Shown: positions 44,101-55,710 of the stretch, piece after piece
How the letters are laid out: the number at the start of each line of letters is the position of its first letter
Numbering within the stretch: position 1 is the first letter of the stretch
Origin: Lotus japonicus
Lineage: Eukaryota; Streptophyta; Magnoliopsida; Fabales; Fabaceae
Direction of reading: 5' to 3'
Length of the DNA stretch: 64,000 nt
NCBI RefSeq assembly: GCF_012489685.1
Contig: NC_080042.1
Span: forward strand, 41,840,066-41,904,065
Notes under the pieces: model-generated
What the model was told of the DNA's origin: nothing
The model's input: the letters and a program-made list of their open reading frames with translations, nothing else
Database searches by the model: none
Program-made: the position numbers and the translations under genes

Positions 44101-45538
44101 CAATGGATTGATGGAAGAAATCCGAGACCAACAGTTACAAGATGAGTTTCTGCTCGGGAAAAGGAATTTGGTAAGTCAAGGTAAAGACCCAGAATTCAAG
44201 GTAGGAAGTGACAATATCCTACGGTGCAAGGATAGGGTTTGTGTACCTAACAACCCTGACTTGAGAAGATTGATTATGGATGAAGGTCACAAGAGCAAGT
44301 TAAGCATTCATCCTGGAATGAAGAAGATGTACCAGGACTTGAAGGTGAATTTTTGGTGGCCAGGAATGAAAAGACAAGTGGCTGAGTATGTAGCTGCATG
44401 TCTGACATGTCAGAAGGCGAAGGTGGAGCATCAGAAGTCTTCAGGTATGCTACAAAGCTTGGATGTGCCAGAATGGAAATGGGATAGCATATCGATGGAT
44501 TTCGTCGTGGCTTTGCCAAGAACTCAGAAGGGATACGATTCTATTTGGGTAATCGTGGATCGACTGACTAAGTCGGCTCATTTCGTACCGGTGAGGACTA
44601 CGTACAACGTGGAGAAACTATCAGAGTTATATATAGCGGAGATTGTACGACTTCACGGAGTACCGACAAGTATTGTATCCGATCGAGACCCGAAGTTTAC
44701 ATCACATTTTTGGGGAACTCTTCAAGAGGCTTTGGGAACGAGGCTGAGACTAAGTTCTGCTTATCATCCGCAGACTGATGGACAAACTGAGAGGACAATC
44801 CAGTCGTTGGAGGATTTGCTACGCGCTTGCGTATTAGACAACAAGGGCAGTTGGGATACCTTGTTACCGTTGATTGAGTTCACATACAACAACAGTTTTC
44901 ATACGAGCATTGGTATGGCACCGTATGAGGCTTTGTATGGCCGCAAGTGTAGAACACCTTTGTGTTGGTACCAAAACGGAGAAAATCTGTTGGTAGGACC
45001 GGAACTTCTGCAACAGACCACTGAGAAGATCAAGCAGATCAGAGAGAAGATGAGGACTTCTCAGAGTAGACAGAAGAGTTATGCAGATCAGAGGCGCAGA
45101 ACTCTGGAGTTCGAAGAAGGAGATCATGTATTTCTGAGAGTTACTCAGACGACGGGTGTTGGTCGAGCAATCAAGTCAAAGAAGCTTACGCCCAAGTTCA
45201 TTGGACCGTATCAGATCACTCGTCGAATTGGACCAGTCGCTTACCAGATTGCACTACCTCCATTTCTATCAAATATTCATGATGTATTCCACGTGTCACA
45301 ACTGAGGAAATATATTGCGGATCCGACACATGTTATCGAGCTGGATGACATTGAGTTGAAGGATGATCTGTCTTTCGAGACACCGCCAATTAGCATTGGA
45401 GACACCAGGATAAAACAGTTGAGAGGGAAAGAGATCGAGTTAGTGAAGGTCATCTGGAATAAAGACACTGGTGATGCGACATGGGAGCTGAAGGAGAAGA
45501 TTCAAGAACAGTATCCAGAACTTTTTACTAACCCTTAA
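41120..45538 (+). CDS. gag-pol: Chromovirus Gag-Pol polyprotein (1472 aa)
   Basis: A single frame starts at ATG 41120. Gag has the retrotransposon capsid core from about residue 58 ([18 protein letters not shown]) and two CCHC knuckles at 289 ([14 protein letters not shown]) and 309. Protease has the DSG motif with D376 ([12 protein letters not shown]). RT spans about 525-765 with FIDD at 696-699, the usual form in plant gypsy. RNase H starts near 840 ([12 protein letters not shown]845). Integrase has H1057 in its zinc region and catalytic D1127, D1188, E1224 with 35-residue spacing. A chromodomain occupies about 1420-1470 ([17 protein letters not shown]). All key residues are present and no stop interrupts, so the element looks competent to make RNA-packaging, reverse transcription and integration proteins. 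The ATG lies 198 bp after the primer site, just after an acceptor-like TTTATCAG. Confidence 0.96.
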   Translation: MVNTNQLAEMMATMAQAVTAQANDNAMRRATEEAREQHQRQREVTLDQNKGLNDFRRQNPPKFSGGTDPDAADLWIQEIEKIFGVLQTVEGAKVGMATYLLLGDAEYWWKGTRGIMEANHEEINWNSFRDAFLEKYFPTSARDEREAQFLTLRQGGMSVPEFASKLESLAKHFQFFNDHVDERYMCKRFVNGLRPDIEDSVRPLGIMRFQSLVEKATEVELMKNRRLNRAGTGGPMRSGSQNIQNRGRFQNRRPYQRPAGRGFASGSYKPMVGATGGSGGQTQNRELTCFKCGKPGHFARACPDTRPQCFNCNKLGHTAAQCRAPKAEPTVNTAQGKRPAAKARVYTMDGEDAEGVDGLIRGDCEIDGNLLSVLFDSGATHSFISRDCAIRLRLPITALSFDLIVATPAKTLLANSACMYRPITYNNRIYHANLVCLTLKNLDVILGMDWLSRYHCLLDCNRKRVVFPDSDLSEYLSANHISVSLNEGSQEYSVLLSLESKGNPEVGSIPVVRDFTDVFPGDVPGLPPVRDIEFAIDIVPGTGPISIAPYRMAPAELVELKSQLEDLLSKGFIRPSVSPWGAPVLLVKKKDGKSRLCVDYRQLNKVTVKNRYPLPRIDDLMDQLRGATIFSKIDLKSGYHQIRVKTEDIQKTAFRTHYGHYEYLVMPFGVTNAPAIFMAYMNMTFHTFLDRFLVVFIDDILIYSKNAEDHEEHLRQVLQVLREKELYANPSKCEFWLEEVKFLGHVISKEGIVVDPAKVETVLSWERPKTVTEIRSFVGLAGYYRRFIENFAKIVGPLTQLTRKDQPFAWTEACETSFQTMKERLTTSPVLVLPQPEEPYEVYCDASHQGLGCVLMQHRKVVAYASRQLKVHEKNYPTHDLELAAIVFALKIWRHHLYGCNFTIFSDHKSLKYLFEQKELNMRQRRWMEFLKDYEFTLQYHPGKANVVADALSRKMHISSMMVKELQLLEQFRDMSLDVKLSEGELKFGMIRITNGLMEEIRDQQLQDEFLLGKRNLVSQGKDPEFKVGSDNILRCKDRVCVPNNPDLRRLIMDEGHKSKLSIHPGMKKMYQDLKVNFWWPGMKRQVAEYVAACLTCQKAKVEHQKSSGMLQSLDVPEWKWDSISMDFVVALPRTQKGYDSIWVIVDRLTKSAHFVPVRTTYNVEKLSELYIAEIVRLHGVPTSIVSDRDPKFTSHFWGTLQEALGTRLRLSSAYHPQTDGQTERTIQSLEDLLRACVLDNKGSWDTLLPLIEFTYNNSFHTSIGMAPYEALYGRKCRTPLCWYQNGENLLVGPELLQQTTEKIKQIREKMRTSQSRQKSYADQRRRTLEFEEGDHVFLRVTQTTGVGRAIKSKKLTPKFIGPYQITRRIGPVAYQIALPPFLSNIHDVFHVSQLRKYIADPTHVIELDDIELKDDLSFETPPISIGDTRIKQLRGKEIELVKVIWNKDTGDATWELKEKIQEQYPELFTNP

Positions 45539-45544
45539 GTTTCG

Positions 45545-45575
45545 AGGTCGAAACTTTCTTTTTGGAGGGTAGTAA
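45545..45575 (+). promoter_or_regulatory. Polypurine tract region of element B
   Basis: After the Gag-Pol stop comes a short inverted repeat (TTTCGAGGTCGAAA), then TTTTTGGAGGGTAGTAA directly against TGTAAGG of the 3' LTR. The palindrome is shared with element A. Confidence 0.8.
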
Positions 45576-48500
45576 TGTAAGGCCCGAGTTTTTAAGTTTA
45601 TGCTAAGTGAATAAACTTCTTATTCACGATTAGGGTTGATGTAATGTGAAGGGAAACCTGAACGAAAGTTTATTAAATGAAATATATTTATGAGGTCGAA
45701 ACTTCCGATGATTGGAATCGGACGTTTGCCGAAACCGAATCCCTGGTATTTCAAAACCCTAGAATTTCTCGACAATGAAGACTTTATCTATTCAGAGCTT
45801 CAAATGAATATTCTACACGCGTACACCCATTTCTCTTGATGATTTCAATCTTTCTTTCGAAGGAAGTTTCCTATTCCGACATTCGATGCAAAAAGCAACT
45901 TATCGGGTAAAATAGTTTTATACCGACTATGCATTAGTTGCCAAAAATACAAGGAGACCTCTTTATAGTTTTGGAATTCTTTTGCCAAAACATATCTATT
46001 AATTCACGAAGAATGACGCCGGAAAAATCAGATTCGCGAAACTTTCATTTTCCCGCGAATTTCCAACCTTTATATATAGCAAAGAAAGGAAGAAAAACTC
46101 AAATTCTCCTCCATTTTCTCTCTTCAAACCCGCGGCCAAGAACAAGGAAGAAGGAAGAAGAATTTTCTTCATCGTTTGCTTGATCGTCGATCAATCAGTT
46201 GCTACTTCAAGGCTTCGAGGTATAGTCGCTAATCCTTACCTCCGATCGCTTTTTCCATAGCTTTTCTGTAGAGTTTTCTGAGTGGATAGTTTATGGGTTT
46301 TTGCAAAACTATCCTGAATCTTTCATTTCTGATTCTAAACCTCTTCCTTATGCGCCCAAGATCACTTCTGCCGGATTAGATTTTCCGTTATGTCGCCGGA
46401 ATTCCGTCGGAATCAATTTGAGTCTAAAATACCCATTTTTGGAGTTTTTGGAGTAAAGCTTCAACCTTTAGGCTGAAAACTATCGCCTTAGCTTAGTGCT
46501 AGTAGGATTAGTTGTCATAAACGTCGTTGGTGACGTCCCTGCAAAATTTTATTTTTGGGATTTCAGTTTTGAAAAATCCTAAGTTAAAAATCATGACCAA
46601 AATACCCCTGCGACAGTTTTTGATCCGATAATTTTTCCGAGTTCAGAATACCCTTAGTTACGGCTAATGATAGCATAGGAACCAAGTTTGATCGAAGAAA
46701 AATCGAGCCCCACAATTACCAAAAGTGGCCGAGCCCTATAGGGGAGGAGGAGGAAAATTTCCTTTTCCGAAAACTTGTCTTTCGCGCTAGATTATCGTAC
46801 CTTAGAGTATAGATTACTTCGAGTAACCTTAGTAAGTATCGATAGCTTAGTTTTCGATAGATTCTTATAGTATTCTGTGATTTTATTGTAAAGGTGCTTT
46901 TGAGGATTTCCCCGAGGACCAACACTTTGAGAGCGAGGAAGCACTAGTTGATCATTCTGGAGAACTTTCAGGTGAGGGCTTCTCACTGAATCTCTAGTTA
47001 ATGCTTAGGGTCGATGTTTCGACATTGTTTACTGTTTATGCACTGGAATTGTGTGTGATTGGAAAATGTTTTCTGAGGCTTCGGCTGACAATGTAGATGA
47101 TTCATCTACTGAATGTTTTTGAGATTGTCTTACATGCTATGTGCTATGTGGGTAATCTAGGATGTGTGGTGCATGCTTTATATGCTAAGTGCTAAGTGTT
47201 TATGATGCGATTTATTGATATATGACATGTTGTTGATTGTGATGATTTAAATATGCTCTGTACTGGAATCTGAGATTCTGAATGGTGAGAATAGCGGGCA
47301 GGTCATGCCGATTTTATTTTGAGAGTTTTGAGAAAGTTTGATAGGACGAACGAGGTTCGGACCTTAATTTTGTTTAGTGGATCGAGACATCCTCTGGAAG
47401 CGACTTGGGATTGGGAGATCCTGAAAATGTATAAGACTTGCGATAAGACAAAATGGAATCTATTTTATAAAGAAAATTCATAAGACCTTAAATAACCTCA
47501 AAATCTTTAAGTAATGATAACAACCTCGAAGGAAGGCATTGGAAGTCAAATCATAGTTTTGGAAAAACGAGGAGTGTCGTCGGATCCAAGTGTTGAGGAG
47601 TTTGGTAAGTTCTGAGTATGTTGGTACTCCTTCGCTCGTTGAGCAGTTTGTTAGCCATCCAAGGGATGAGCCGAGAAGCTTCACTGAGGCGTGAGACCTT
47701 GTGAATGCGGGATACTCCACTGAGGCGTGAGACCTTGTGGAAAGCATGGAACTCCACTGAGGCGTGAGACCTTGTGAGAGCATGAAACTTCACTGAAGCG
47801 TGAGACTTCGTGAGAGCATTGATGACCCGAAGAGTCATCGTGAGTGGTTGCACTCATTTTATGATTATTGTATTTTGTCGCAGAATCGACTTTACCTTAG
47901 GGTAAACTTTTAGAGACATTAATTTAGCTAGAACACGTGGCGACGTGTCGAGTGAGGTCGGAGACGTTGTTTGGCTAATCACTGCATTGCATGCACTCAT
48001 TAAGTGGTTTAAACACGGCGAGATACCGGACCACGGCGGATTCCAAAATTGGTTATAAGACCAGGATTTCCGCGTAAGAGCGCTGCTAGGTGACTCTTAG
48101 TAGCAGACCGAAATGGAAGGCCTTCGGGTTTTATGCTGATCTGACTACATGATGATGTTGGAGTAAGAGGCATCACGGGCCGAAATGGTCCCACTGTGGC
48201 TGGTGTTAGGGCTGATCCGATGATGTCCATCCGTTCCGGAATGCATATTGGTTGACTGGGTTAACCTGCATATCATATCATGCAACATGCATACAAATTT
48301 AGTTGTCGAATGTGATTGTTATTTGTTAATCCTATTTGGAACATGTTAATTGTTATTATTGCTGTTATGTACATTATGGAATATGCAACCCTAGGATGTT
48401 ATCCCTAGCTATAAGCCTAAGTGGCTATTTATTATTTGTACCTATTGGGTTTATTATCTACATAGTTCTTTAGAGTTGACCCTCGCGTCTTCTGTGTGTG

Positions 48501-49496
48501 TTTTGGCGGACAACGCCTTTTGTCAGATGAAAATTGCGGATTGGTTCACCATGGTCCACCCTTCGGGGGGATTAGGTATGAGATGATCGATCAGGACGAC
48601 CCAGGGTCGTGGGTGGTTGACCCCGCGAGCCATCGAGCGACGTATTCGAGGCGCATCATGGAGGATCACGTGGATAGCGGAGGACTTCTGAGGTCAGGAG
48701 TGTTGAGGCGATGCTCTATCAACTTCAACTTGCCACCGGGCGTTCACTGTGGACCAGGACTTGGAGGACCACCACCACCACCACTGTCTTCAGACGAGGA
48801 GGATCCCTCAGAGGAGATTCCAGTGGGAGTGCCTTCGGCAGGGTCTAGTGCACCCACCGTTGCGATCATCGATGATCAGGGTTCGGGCCCTAAGCCCGTG
48901 AGTCCAGCATCGGAGCGCACTGCGGTTGCGAGGGGAGGACGGATAGGGTTAGTAGACTTGGTCGTTCTGGATTCTGATTCAGACGACGATCATGCTAGCA
49001 CATAGTTTTGAGTGTTGGTATGAGCTCCTCGAGTTAGGATTAGTGTAGGAGTAGAGTTTTAGCTCTGACAGTCTTGCTTCATTTGTTACTTAGGGGACAG
49101 GATAGATCCGCCTATAGCTTTTTGTGTGGTTTCCTTACGGGAATCACAGAGAGTTGGTTGGACTAAAGAAGTCTTATTTTCAGACCATTGGGTCAGCTGA
49201 TTCTCAGTTTTGAGGGATAGTGTTGCGGGCACTTCACCTTTTCATTTGGTTTGTATATATTGCCTACGGGCGTTGCACTTTTCTTTCCGTCACTGGAGGT
49301 TACTCGTGACGAGGTTGCTACTACAGCGGGGGCTGTTTATATATTGTATATTAGTTCTGATTTTTGTTATTGTTGGGTTTTATTTAATTCCGCCTTTTCT
49401 TAGTTATTATTATAAAAAAAAAAAAAATATTAACGTTTTTCCGCATTAAGTTTATTTTGGTTACTAAAGTGACGCCACCGAAATCGGGGTGTTACA
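45576..49496 (+). repeat. 3' LTR of element B
   Basis: Matches the 5' LTR apart from a net loss of 212 bp near its start. There the sequence jumps from tatttatga to gaggtcgaaac and then carries 23 bp (about 45702-45724) that are the reverse complement of 37112-37134. Its LTR ORF is frameshifted. TATA box at 46071-46078. Confidence 0.95.
48527..49005 (+). pseudogene. LTR-encoded ORF, B 3' LTR copy, frameshifted
   Basis: The ATG at 48527 starts MKIADWFTMV, but a run of seven G in the 5' LTR is six here (about 48566), so the frame stops shortly after. The remainder stays open in the other frame to 49005 and is nearly identical to residues 17-159 of the 5' copy. This is a fresh one-base loss in a homopolymer, arising after or during insertion. 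Confidence 0.8.
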
Positions 49497-51576
49497 AACC
49501 CCAAGACTTTTAAAACTCAAGTTTAACCCAAAACTTCTAAGCATATTGTGTTTTAGGCCCTAAAATTATTTTCATACAATTTCTAACACTTAGAAAATCC
49601 ACAAGTTATTCAAGCATTGTAATATAATTTTAAAATAAAAGATTTTCTCATCTATTTTCCAAAGTAACTCTTTGCACTTGAAATAACTAATTTTGTCAAA
49701 CAATTATAAACTGTACAGCGACTTTAGCTAATTTTTAAATATGTCAAATGCACTCCGAAAAATCTAATATTTTTATCATGGTTTCGTCTACAGGTTTTGT
49801 AAATCCCTATAAATTTTCAAGTCTAAATTCGAAGTACAAAATTCAGGAAAAATAGAATACTAACAGCAGTTCGTGAGAAACGGGACAGCTTAACCCGTGC
49901 TCACTAAAATACGCATAACTTGAGCTACACGAGTCGGAACGACATGAAACCAGCGGCAAACGTTTTCTAACAAAAAGATCTACAATTCTTATGAAGAAAA
50001 CTTCTTCAAATTCATTTGTTAACACAGCTTAAGAACGAGTTCAAGAGTTCGTAAATCCTACTAAGTTTTCATTCTGAAAACCTAACCTTTGTACTTCAAT
50101 TCACAAAGGGCTAAAGTACAAGGCTTCCTATATATAAAAGAAATACAGCAGCACCATGATACATTTTGTAAAACTAAAATCCAATTTCTATTTTCCAAAT
50201 CAGAAAAATATATTAACCCTAGACTAACAATTGACAAAAACCATACAACCAATAATCTTATCTTTTCAATTAACATATAATTTCTAAACACAGTGTTCAA
50301 TTCTTTCTCCTTCTACCTCAAGTCTCATGGTCATGGGACTGAGCTTCACTTCTTCCTCTGGTCTGGTCTGGTCGGGCTCTCCCCTTCCTCCAGTAGCCAT
50401 TGAAACTGAATGATAAAGGCACATAACTCAGAGAATGGAACTCAGGATATGAACAAGAGAAAAGCTAGGGTTTTGAAAAGGGAAATTTGAAATAGATAAG
50501 AATAATCACCTCTTAAAGATGATTGAGCCTTAGATTCAGGAAGAGGAGGTTGAGAGCTTCAAGAAATTGGCCTCCTTTCTCAGAACAAAGCTTGCCGGAG
50601 AAGACGGCGGCGACGGCGGTCGCCGGAGTCACGGTGGCCGATCATCGAATCGATGGAGGGGTTTTGTTGCGGATGATGAGGGGAGTTCATTGGTGGTGTT
50701 TGTTTCTCCAAAAACTTAATGGGTCGCCGGAGATCGGAGGAAAAAGGTGGCGGCTAGGGTTTTGTGGTGGTGACCAAGGTGGCTCGTTCATGGTCACGTG
50801 ATGGTGGTGAGGACGTGGTGGTGCTCGCAGCTGAAGGAGGTGGCGGCGTCACCGTGGCTGCTGGCGGTGGTGGCTAGCTTGGGTGATGCCATGGTGGTTT
50901 GCACATGGAAGGAGAAGAAGGACATGGTGCTGATGCTCAGCTTAAGGGAGGAGAAGGAGTAACTGGGGCTGTGGTGAAGAGAAGAGAAGGTGATGGTGAT
51001 GGGTTTTGCAACAAAAATAAATTGAAGAAGAAGAAGGTGTTGTGGGTGAGTTGCAGAGGAAAAAGAGAAGAAGCTGTAGTGGGAAGGAAGAAAAAGAAAC
51101 GTGAATGAGGAGGGTGGAAGAGAGAGAGAGCGGTTGAGGGAGTGGATGAAGGGAGAGAAAGAAAAGAAAATAATATCTGATTGGTAGGAGTGGGACCCGC
51201 GTAGGAGAGAGGAAGAGTAGTGGAGAAGAAACAAAATTTGACTAATTAAAGAGAGAGAGAAAGAATGAGGACGGTTGGGAGTGAGTGAGGGAAGAGAGTG
51301 TAAATTCAATTCTGATTGGTGGGGTGGGGAGAAGGTTATCAGAAATTTGAATGTGTAATGAGGATGAGAGAATAGTAAAGGATATTCTTTTATGATAGGC
51401 TATCATAGGGAATTAGGAAAGGTGATCTGTTAGAGCAGGTCATCTCTTCAATAAAGAAAGAGATAATTAAAGAGTGGAAATTCCTAAGATTAAAATAGAA
51501 TAGTACACACAAAAATAATTAATACGTCGAAAATAAATCAATAATCTAATTATTTATTTTAGGGTCTTACACCTTG

Positions 51577-53596
51577 ACCAATCACTTACATCCGCAGATG
51601 TACAATCACGTGAAGCTGCAATACTTCACAAAAATCTCATGGTGACCGCAGTCAACCAAACATGTGGAGCCGCAATGATCCACAAAATCTCTAGGTGACC
51701 GCAGTCAACCTTTTCACATGGAGACCAACAGTCAATCCACAATTTTCCCTCGCGTGCAAGCCCATCATTCTCATGGACTATAGTCTACACTAGACCTATG
51801 CCCATATTATTCACATTTACTTGCAAGCGAGTTAATTACACGTTTCTCTTAGTTTAAGTCTCTAAAGTCAACCTAGAGTCTTACATCAACATCTCATAAA
51901 TACAACAATTAAACGATTACAGACACATCGGGAATTACAGCTAGATGAGCGACCCTTTGAACAATTTCCAATAATATCACAATTCACGTAAGGCATAGCA
52001 TGAACTTACACTTACGCATGGAACATCATGGCATAAATTATCAAATAAGGTAACATAAGGCTTATGCATGGAAAACAACACATTTTCGCAACTTAGCTTT
52101 TTGGACAGTAGAAACAACGTTCACAAAAACAGAGCCACAGAATGCATCTTTCAACCAAAAATCACGTATGATACCTTTCTGGAAAGCTATTTTAAATATC
52201 TACAACTCTCTAGCTACACACTTGTTCATTTGAGTCCCAGAATTAGGTGATATTAGGCCTTAAAGCTAACTGTCCGGAACAGGAAAAAGAGCAGGTGTGA
52301 CAGTTACTTAAACAACCTCTAGACCTCATTACTAAACCAAAATTTATGATTTTTATATGTCTGGAACGCTATTTCAAAAATCTACAACTTTCATTTTAAT
52401 CACTTTTGCATTTGACGACCAGAAATAGATGAAAATGGGCTCTGAAGTCCGCTGTCCAGTACAGGAAACTGGCAGCGAAACTCCCATGGCTCTATGGTTT
52501 TCAAAAATAATTTTCCTTCCTTCCCCTTTGATCATGGCAATCTTGGTACAGCCCCAACAACCCAAATATTCACTCAAAATTTCAGAACCAAACATTTAGC
52601 AAGGATCATGTTATAACAAGTGCAAAATAGCACAAAACTTAACAAATACCATGGCAACTCGCATAAAATCATAGATTCAGATCATAAACAAAGTTTGAGG
52701 ATCATATTCATGGCTTTTCAAGAGAAAAATTCCAGCAAGCAAGCATGTACAGGAAATCATGCAAAAACAGTCCAAAACTCAAGTTGTTTCTCATGGCAAT
52801 TCATGGCATATTCCCTAAAGAACCTACCCATTCCTAGAACCAGCCCTTACCTTGATTCTTGATCTGAAAAGAGAAGAGAATGAAGTTTGGAAGAACAATC
52901 TCTTGCTGTCCAAGTCCCCTTCACCTTCCTTCTCCCTCACGATTTCTCTCTCCCTCTCGCAAGCTCTCTCTCGCGCGCGCAAGGTGTTCCGGCGGTGGTG
53001 GCTTGGTCGGCGGCGGCTAAGGGTGCAAGGGGCGGTCCTCTCACTCTTTTCTATTCTGTTTTCTTTACGTAAGGAGTGCAAGGGTTTCTGTTTCAGAACT
53101 GAATGGAAAAGAAACTTTTCCCCCCTTCAAGACCCTAATACAACCACGGGCTCCCCCTCTTCATGGGCTTGGGTTTCTTTTCTTTTCTCTTGAGCCCGCT
53201 CCATGTCAAACCCTTGACCCAATAACTTAAGCACTTAATCAGACCTGAATCTAATTAAAAACTTAAGCCCTCTTAAGTAATTTCATAATCAAATTCGGAA
53301 TTAGAAGAAAACAAACTAATTTACTCGCTGGTACTGTACAGCCGGAACCACCGTCGCTTAAACGCGAATATCTCGAGCTATGGAGGTCGGAATGACCTGT
53401 TTCAACTTCGAGAATTTTCTTAACTTAAAGGGCTACAACTCTCATGAAGGAAGTTTTCCCAACCGAGGTCGTTAAGACCCTCTAAAAATCCACACAAGTT
53501 GACAGCTATAATCTGTCAATTTACAAACTTGGCCAAAAACCTCATTTTTATTCAATTTTTCTCAAAAACGATACAAAATGAATTTAGGGCCTTACA
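51577..53596 (-). repeat. Right part of solo LTR E
   Basis: Continuation of 28918-29548 after element C. It starts with accaatc after the ccttg duplication and ends GGGCCTTACA followed by accat. It includes a GA/CT-rich stretch (52860-53110). No ORF here looks real. Confidence 0.9.
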
Positions 53597-53601
53597 ACCA
53601 T

Positions 53602-53732
53602 CAAGCATTCTTAGTGGATTTTGAGTATAAATGGGCGTAGAGTCTTAGTAGGAATATCACAAGTGAGGCAAGTAGGAAGCGAGAGTGATTTAGATAGTTC
53701 GAGCCTAAAATTTTGAAGTAGAGAGAGTCATC
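53602..53732 (+). other. D interior just upstream of the 113-aa ORF
   Basis: 131 bp of D between solo LTR E and the ORF start. It contains a purine-rich run (gaagtagagagagtcatc) just before the ATG and no upstream ATG in its last 90 bp. Confidence 0.5.
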
Positions 53733-54074
53733 ATGAGTTCACCTTTTGAGCGAATTGCTGAACCCCAACGGGAGATTGAAGAAGTTCAAAGAGAAGAAGA
53801 GCGAAGGGGAAATAGGCGTCTTCCCATGTGGATAAATCGCCGGCGCACCTATATAATTCTCATACTTGCAATGGTTTTCCTCAAGATGCTCTATGATGTC
53901 GACATGGAGTATAAGTTGGAACGCCTTGGCATTTTTCTCGGCATGTCTACGGTCATATATCTTACTTATCGATTGGGAAGGTTCATAAATTGGATGTTAG
54001 GCTTTATAGATGATGAGGGAAATCCAAGAGGTTTAAGCCATCTAGCTTATGACCCCAAAGATCTTCAAAAGTAG
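53733..54074 (+). CDS. Small membrane protein ORF inside element D (113 aa)
   Basis: Unrecognised. It starts at a real ATG and is the only credible ORF in D's interior. Residues 1-39 are charged (EIEEVQREEERRGNRR). Residues 40-58 (TYIILILAMVFLKML) and about 67-90 (GIFLGMSTVIYLTYRLG) are hydrophobic and fit two membrane segments separated by a short charged loop (DVDMEYKLER). The tail (FIDDEGNPRGLSHLAYDP) is polar. Both ends would probably face the same side, likely the cytosol given the Arg-rich front. It sits where pol would end in a normal gypsy element, 690 bp before the 3' LTR. It might be a captured host gene, an accessory protein or chance. No homologue is known to me. Confidence 0.55.
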   Translation: MSSPFERIAEPQREIEEVQREEERRGNRRLPMWINRRRTYIILILAMVFLKMLYDVDMEYKLERLGIFLGMSTVIYLTYRLGRFINWMLGFIDDEGNPRGLSHLAYDPKDLQK

Positions 54075-54764
54075 TTTTTGAACCATAGTATGTTTTAGGT
54101 GTACCTCTTACTCTTTTGTCTACTCGTGCTTATGTAAGCTTGATATCTCAAGAATTCCCCGTTAAGGATGAATGACGATGTCCTTAATCTTAATCGTGCT
54201 ATTTTGAATCCAAGTCTCATGATCTAACTCAATTTAACCATTATCTCATCCTTATGATGTTCTTGTCTCTAAAATCCCAAGAACATGATTCGTTAAGCGC
54301 TTCTAGTGACTCTTCGACAAAGTCACAGACGACAACCCGGATGATTAACCTACCCTAGAGAGGACCCTAGAGACCTGGAACAGATTGGAAAGCCTTTAGA
54401 CTAAGATTAGAGATATGTACCGACCAGAACTGGAACCTTGGAATAGAAGGATAGAATGTAGGAAGGATTGAGGGCAGCCTCATGCCACTTGGAGTAGAGA
54501 ATAAGGCGTAGAAGAACCACCCAACTTTGGGAAAGTCGTGGGGAGGAAATTGTAGGACTAAAGTACTAGAGTTCGCAGTGGAAGCGTAAGTAAGAAGGAA
54601 GGTATTGCAAGGAAGAGTATAGAACTTCTAACAATTAGGTTAGAGATCTTGAACTTAGTCTAAGTGTAAGATCCGAGGACAATGTGAGCTAGTCATGCCC
54701 TCTCCGTTGCTCTCAACCTCAGAATGGAATCTCGAGGACAAGATTTTATTTCAGGGGGACAGAG
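54075..54764 (+). other. 3' interior of element D and polypurine tract
   Basis: Non-coding by my reading. It ends cgaggacaagattttatt then TCAGGGGGACAGAG (about 54751-54764) directly before TGTAGCATCCC of the 3' LTR, the expected polypurine arrangement for a gypsy element. Confidence 0.7.
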
Positions 54765-55701
54765 TGTAGCATCCCTCACTTTAACCTACTTAGAAAATAT
54801 GCACGACAAGTGCGTACTTAGGTAATCGACGAGCGGACAAGCCAAACCGATAGTTATAGGACTCGATATCAATGAAGTACCTTGTTCTTTGATCGCTTAA
54901 ATTGATTTTAAGTGATCCAATATCCTCCCTAACTACCTCATCGATCTTAAAATAATCCCTACTACGATATGGTATCCTCATGGAAATTTTGGTGTCGATC
55001 GAGCGAGCGAAATTCTATATCGTCAAAACTAGCGCCTATATAGACTTTTACCTTGACTTCTCACTAAGTGCAGCCCATGCACGAATCTTTCCCTTCCAAA
55101 TTCACTATTATAGACTCATTCTACCTTATAACCCAATGGAGAACACATATGGCAAAAAATGTTACTACTTAAGTGATAACCCATCATCACTTCCACCACA
55201 TTTCAATAGCATATTTATTCAAACTTCCTCAATGCATGTGACCATCTATTTAATTACCATTTTGACATGCAAATAAGGCCAAAAGACCATGACATCACCA
55301 TCCAACCTCATTTGTACACTCTTGGGACTTGGTATCACATGTGTGTAGTCTAATACCCCAAAATACTCATTCAAGCCTTCTCCAAGCCTTATGCCACACG
55401 CCCAGCCCCTCTTTCTCACCATAAAATTCTGAACATGCATTTAATTCTCCTCATCATTACTTTCACAAACCAACAAAAGATGACATCACCACATCCATGC
55501 ATCATGATGCAAAGTGCATGACCATACATCATGAAAATCATTTAAAATTCTCTTCTGAAGCTTGTGCCACGCATATCACCTCTCCACCACTTGAATTCAC
55601 CATTCCCAAGAACTTAATGCTAATGATCTTGCATGTAACTCCATTGGTGAAGCAACATGCTTAAGGAAATAACCATGATTTCTTCCCTAATCACTCCAGC
55701 C

Positions 55702-55710
55702 CTATATATT
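55702..55710 (+). promoter_or_regulatory. TATA-like box in D's 3' LTR
   Basis: CTATATATT about 0.94 kb into the LTR, upstream of a stretch rich in ctctc/gagag like the leaders of the other LTRs here. Confidence 0.5.

Larger units (their letters stand above)
36774..49496 (+). mobile_element. Element B: complete autonomous Tekay/Del-like chromovirus
   Basis: 12,723 bp with LTRs 36774-40906 (4133 bp) and 45576-49496 (3921 bp), both TGTAAGG to GTTACA. The target duplication aaccc is perfect. The primer site, one uninterrupted Gag-Pol frame and the polypurine tract are all in place. The C-terminal chromodomain and long LTRs fit the Tekay/Del clade. LTRs differ at about fifteen substitutions by eye, mostly in the last third, plus one complex rearrangement near 45690-45725. 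It is the last insertion on its branch of the nest and the only element here that looks able to move by itself. Confidence 0.95.
29549..51571 (-). mobile_element. Element C: non-autonomous gypsy-type element without coding genes
   Basis: LTRs of about 3.92 and 3.95 kb (the right one interrupted by B) flank an interior of only 1420 bp. The perfect TSD ccttg occurs at 29544-29548 and 51572-51576. The interior has a primer site and polypurine tract but encodes neither Gag nor Pol; only the final codons before the polypurine tract resemble the end of a chromodomain. Element size without B is about 9.3 kb. It resembles a large-LTR derivative that would need proteins supplied in trans, perhaps by a chromovirus such as B. 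Confidence 0.93.
34893..51571 (-). repeat. 5' LTR of element C, interrupted by element B
   Basis: Segments 34893-36773 and 49502-51571 align with 29549-33472. Chromovirus B lies between, with the duplication aaccc at 36769-36773 and 49497-49501. Since C's orientation is minus, its promoter part lies right of B and its primer-site end lies left of B. Confidence 0.94.
28918..53596 (-). mobile_element. Solo LTR E, split by element C
   Basis: The left part, 28918-29548, starts TGTAACGCCCC. The right part, 51577-53596, ends GGGCCTTACA. Together they are about 2.65 kb. The outer edges carry perfect accat duplications at 28913-28917 and 53597-53601, and there is no primer site or coding interior, so E is a solo LTR in minus orientation. 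Element C with its own ccttg duplication sits inside. The right part has a GA/CT-rich leader-like stretch (52860-53110) and otherwise no coding feature I can support. Confidence 0.93.

Noticed and set aside
52852..53193. 113-aa ORF in the right part of solo LTR E
   Set aside because: CT-rich leader sequence read as Ser/Leu runs; no conserved counterpart.
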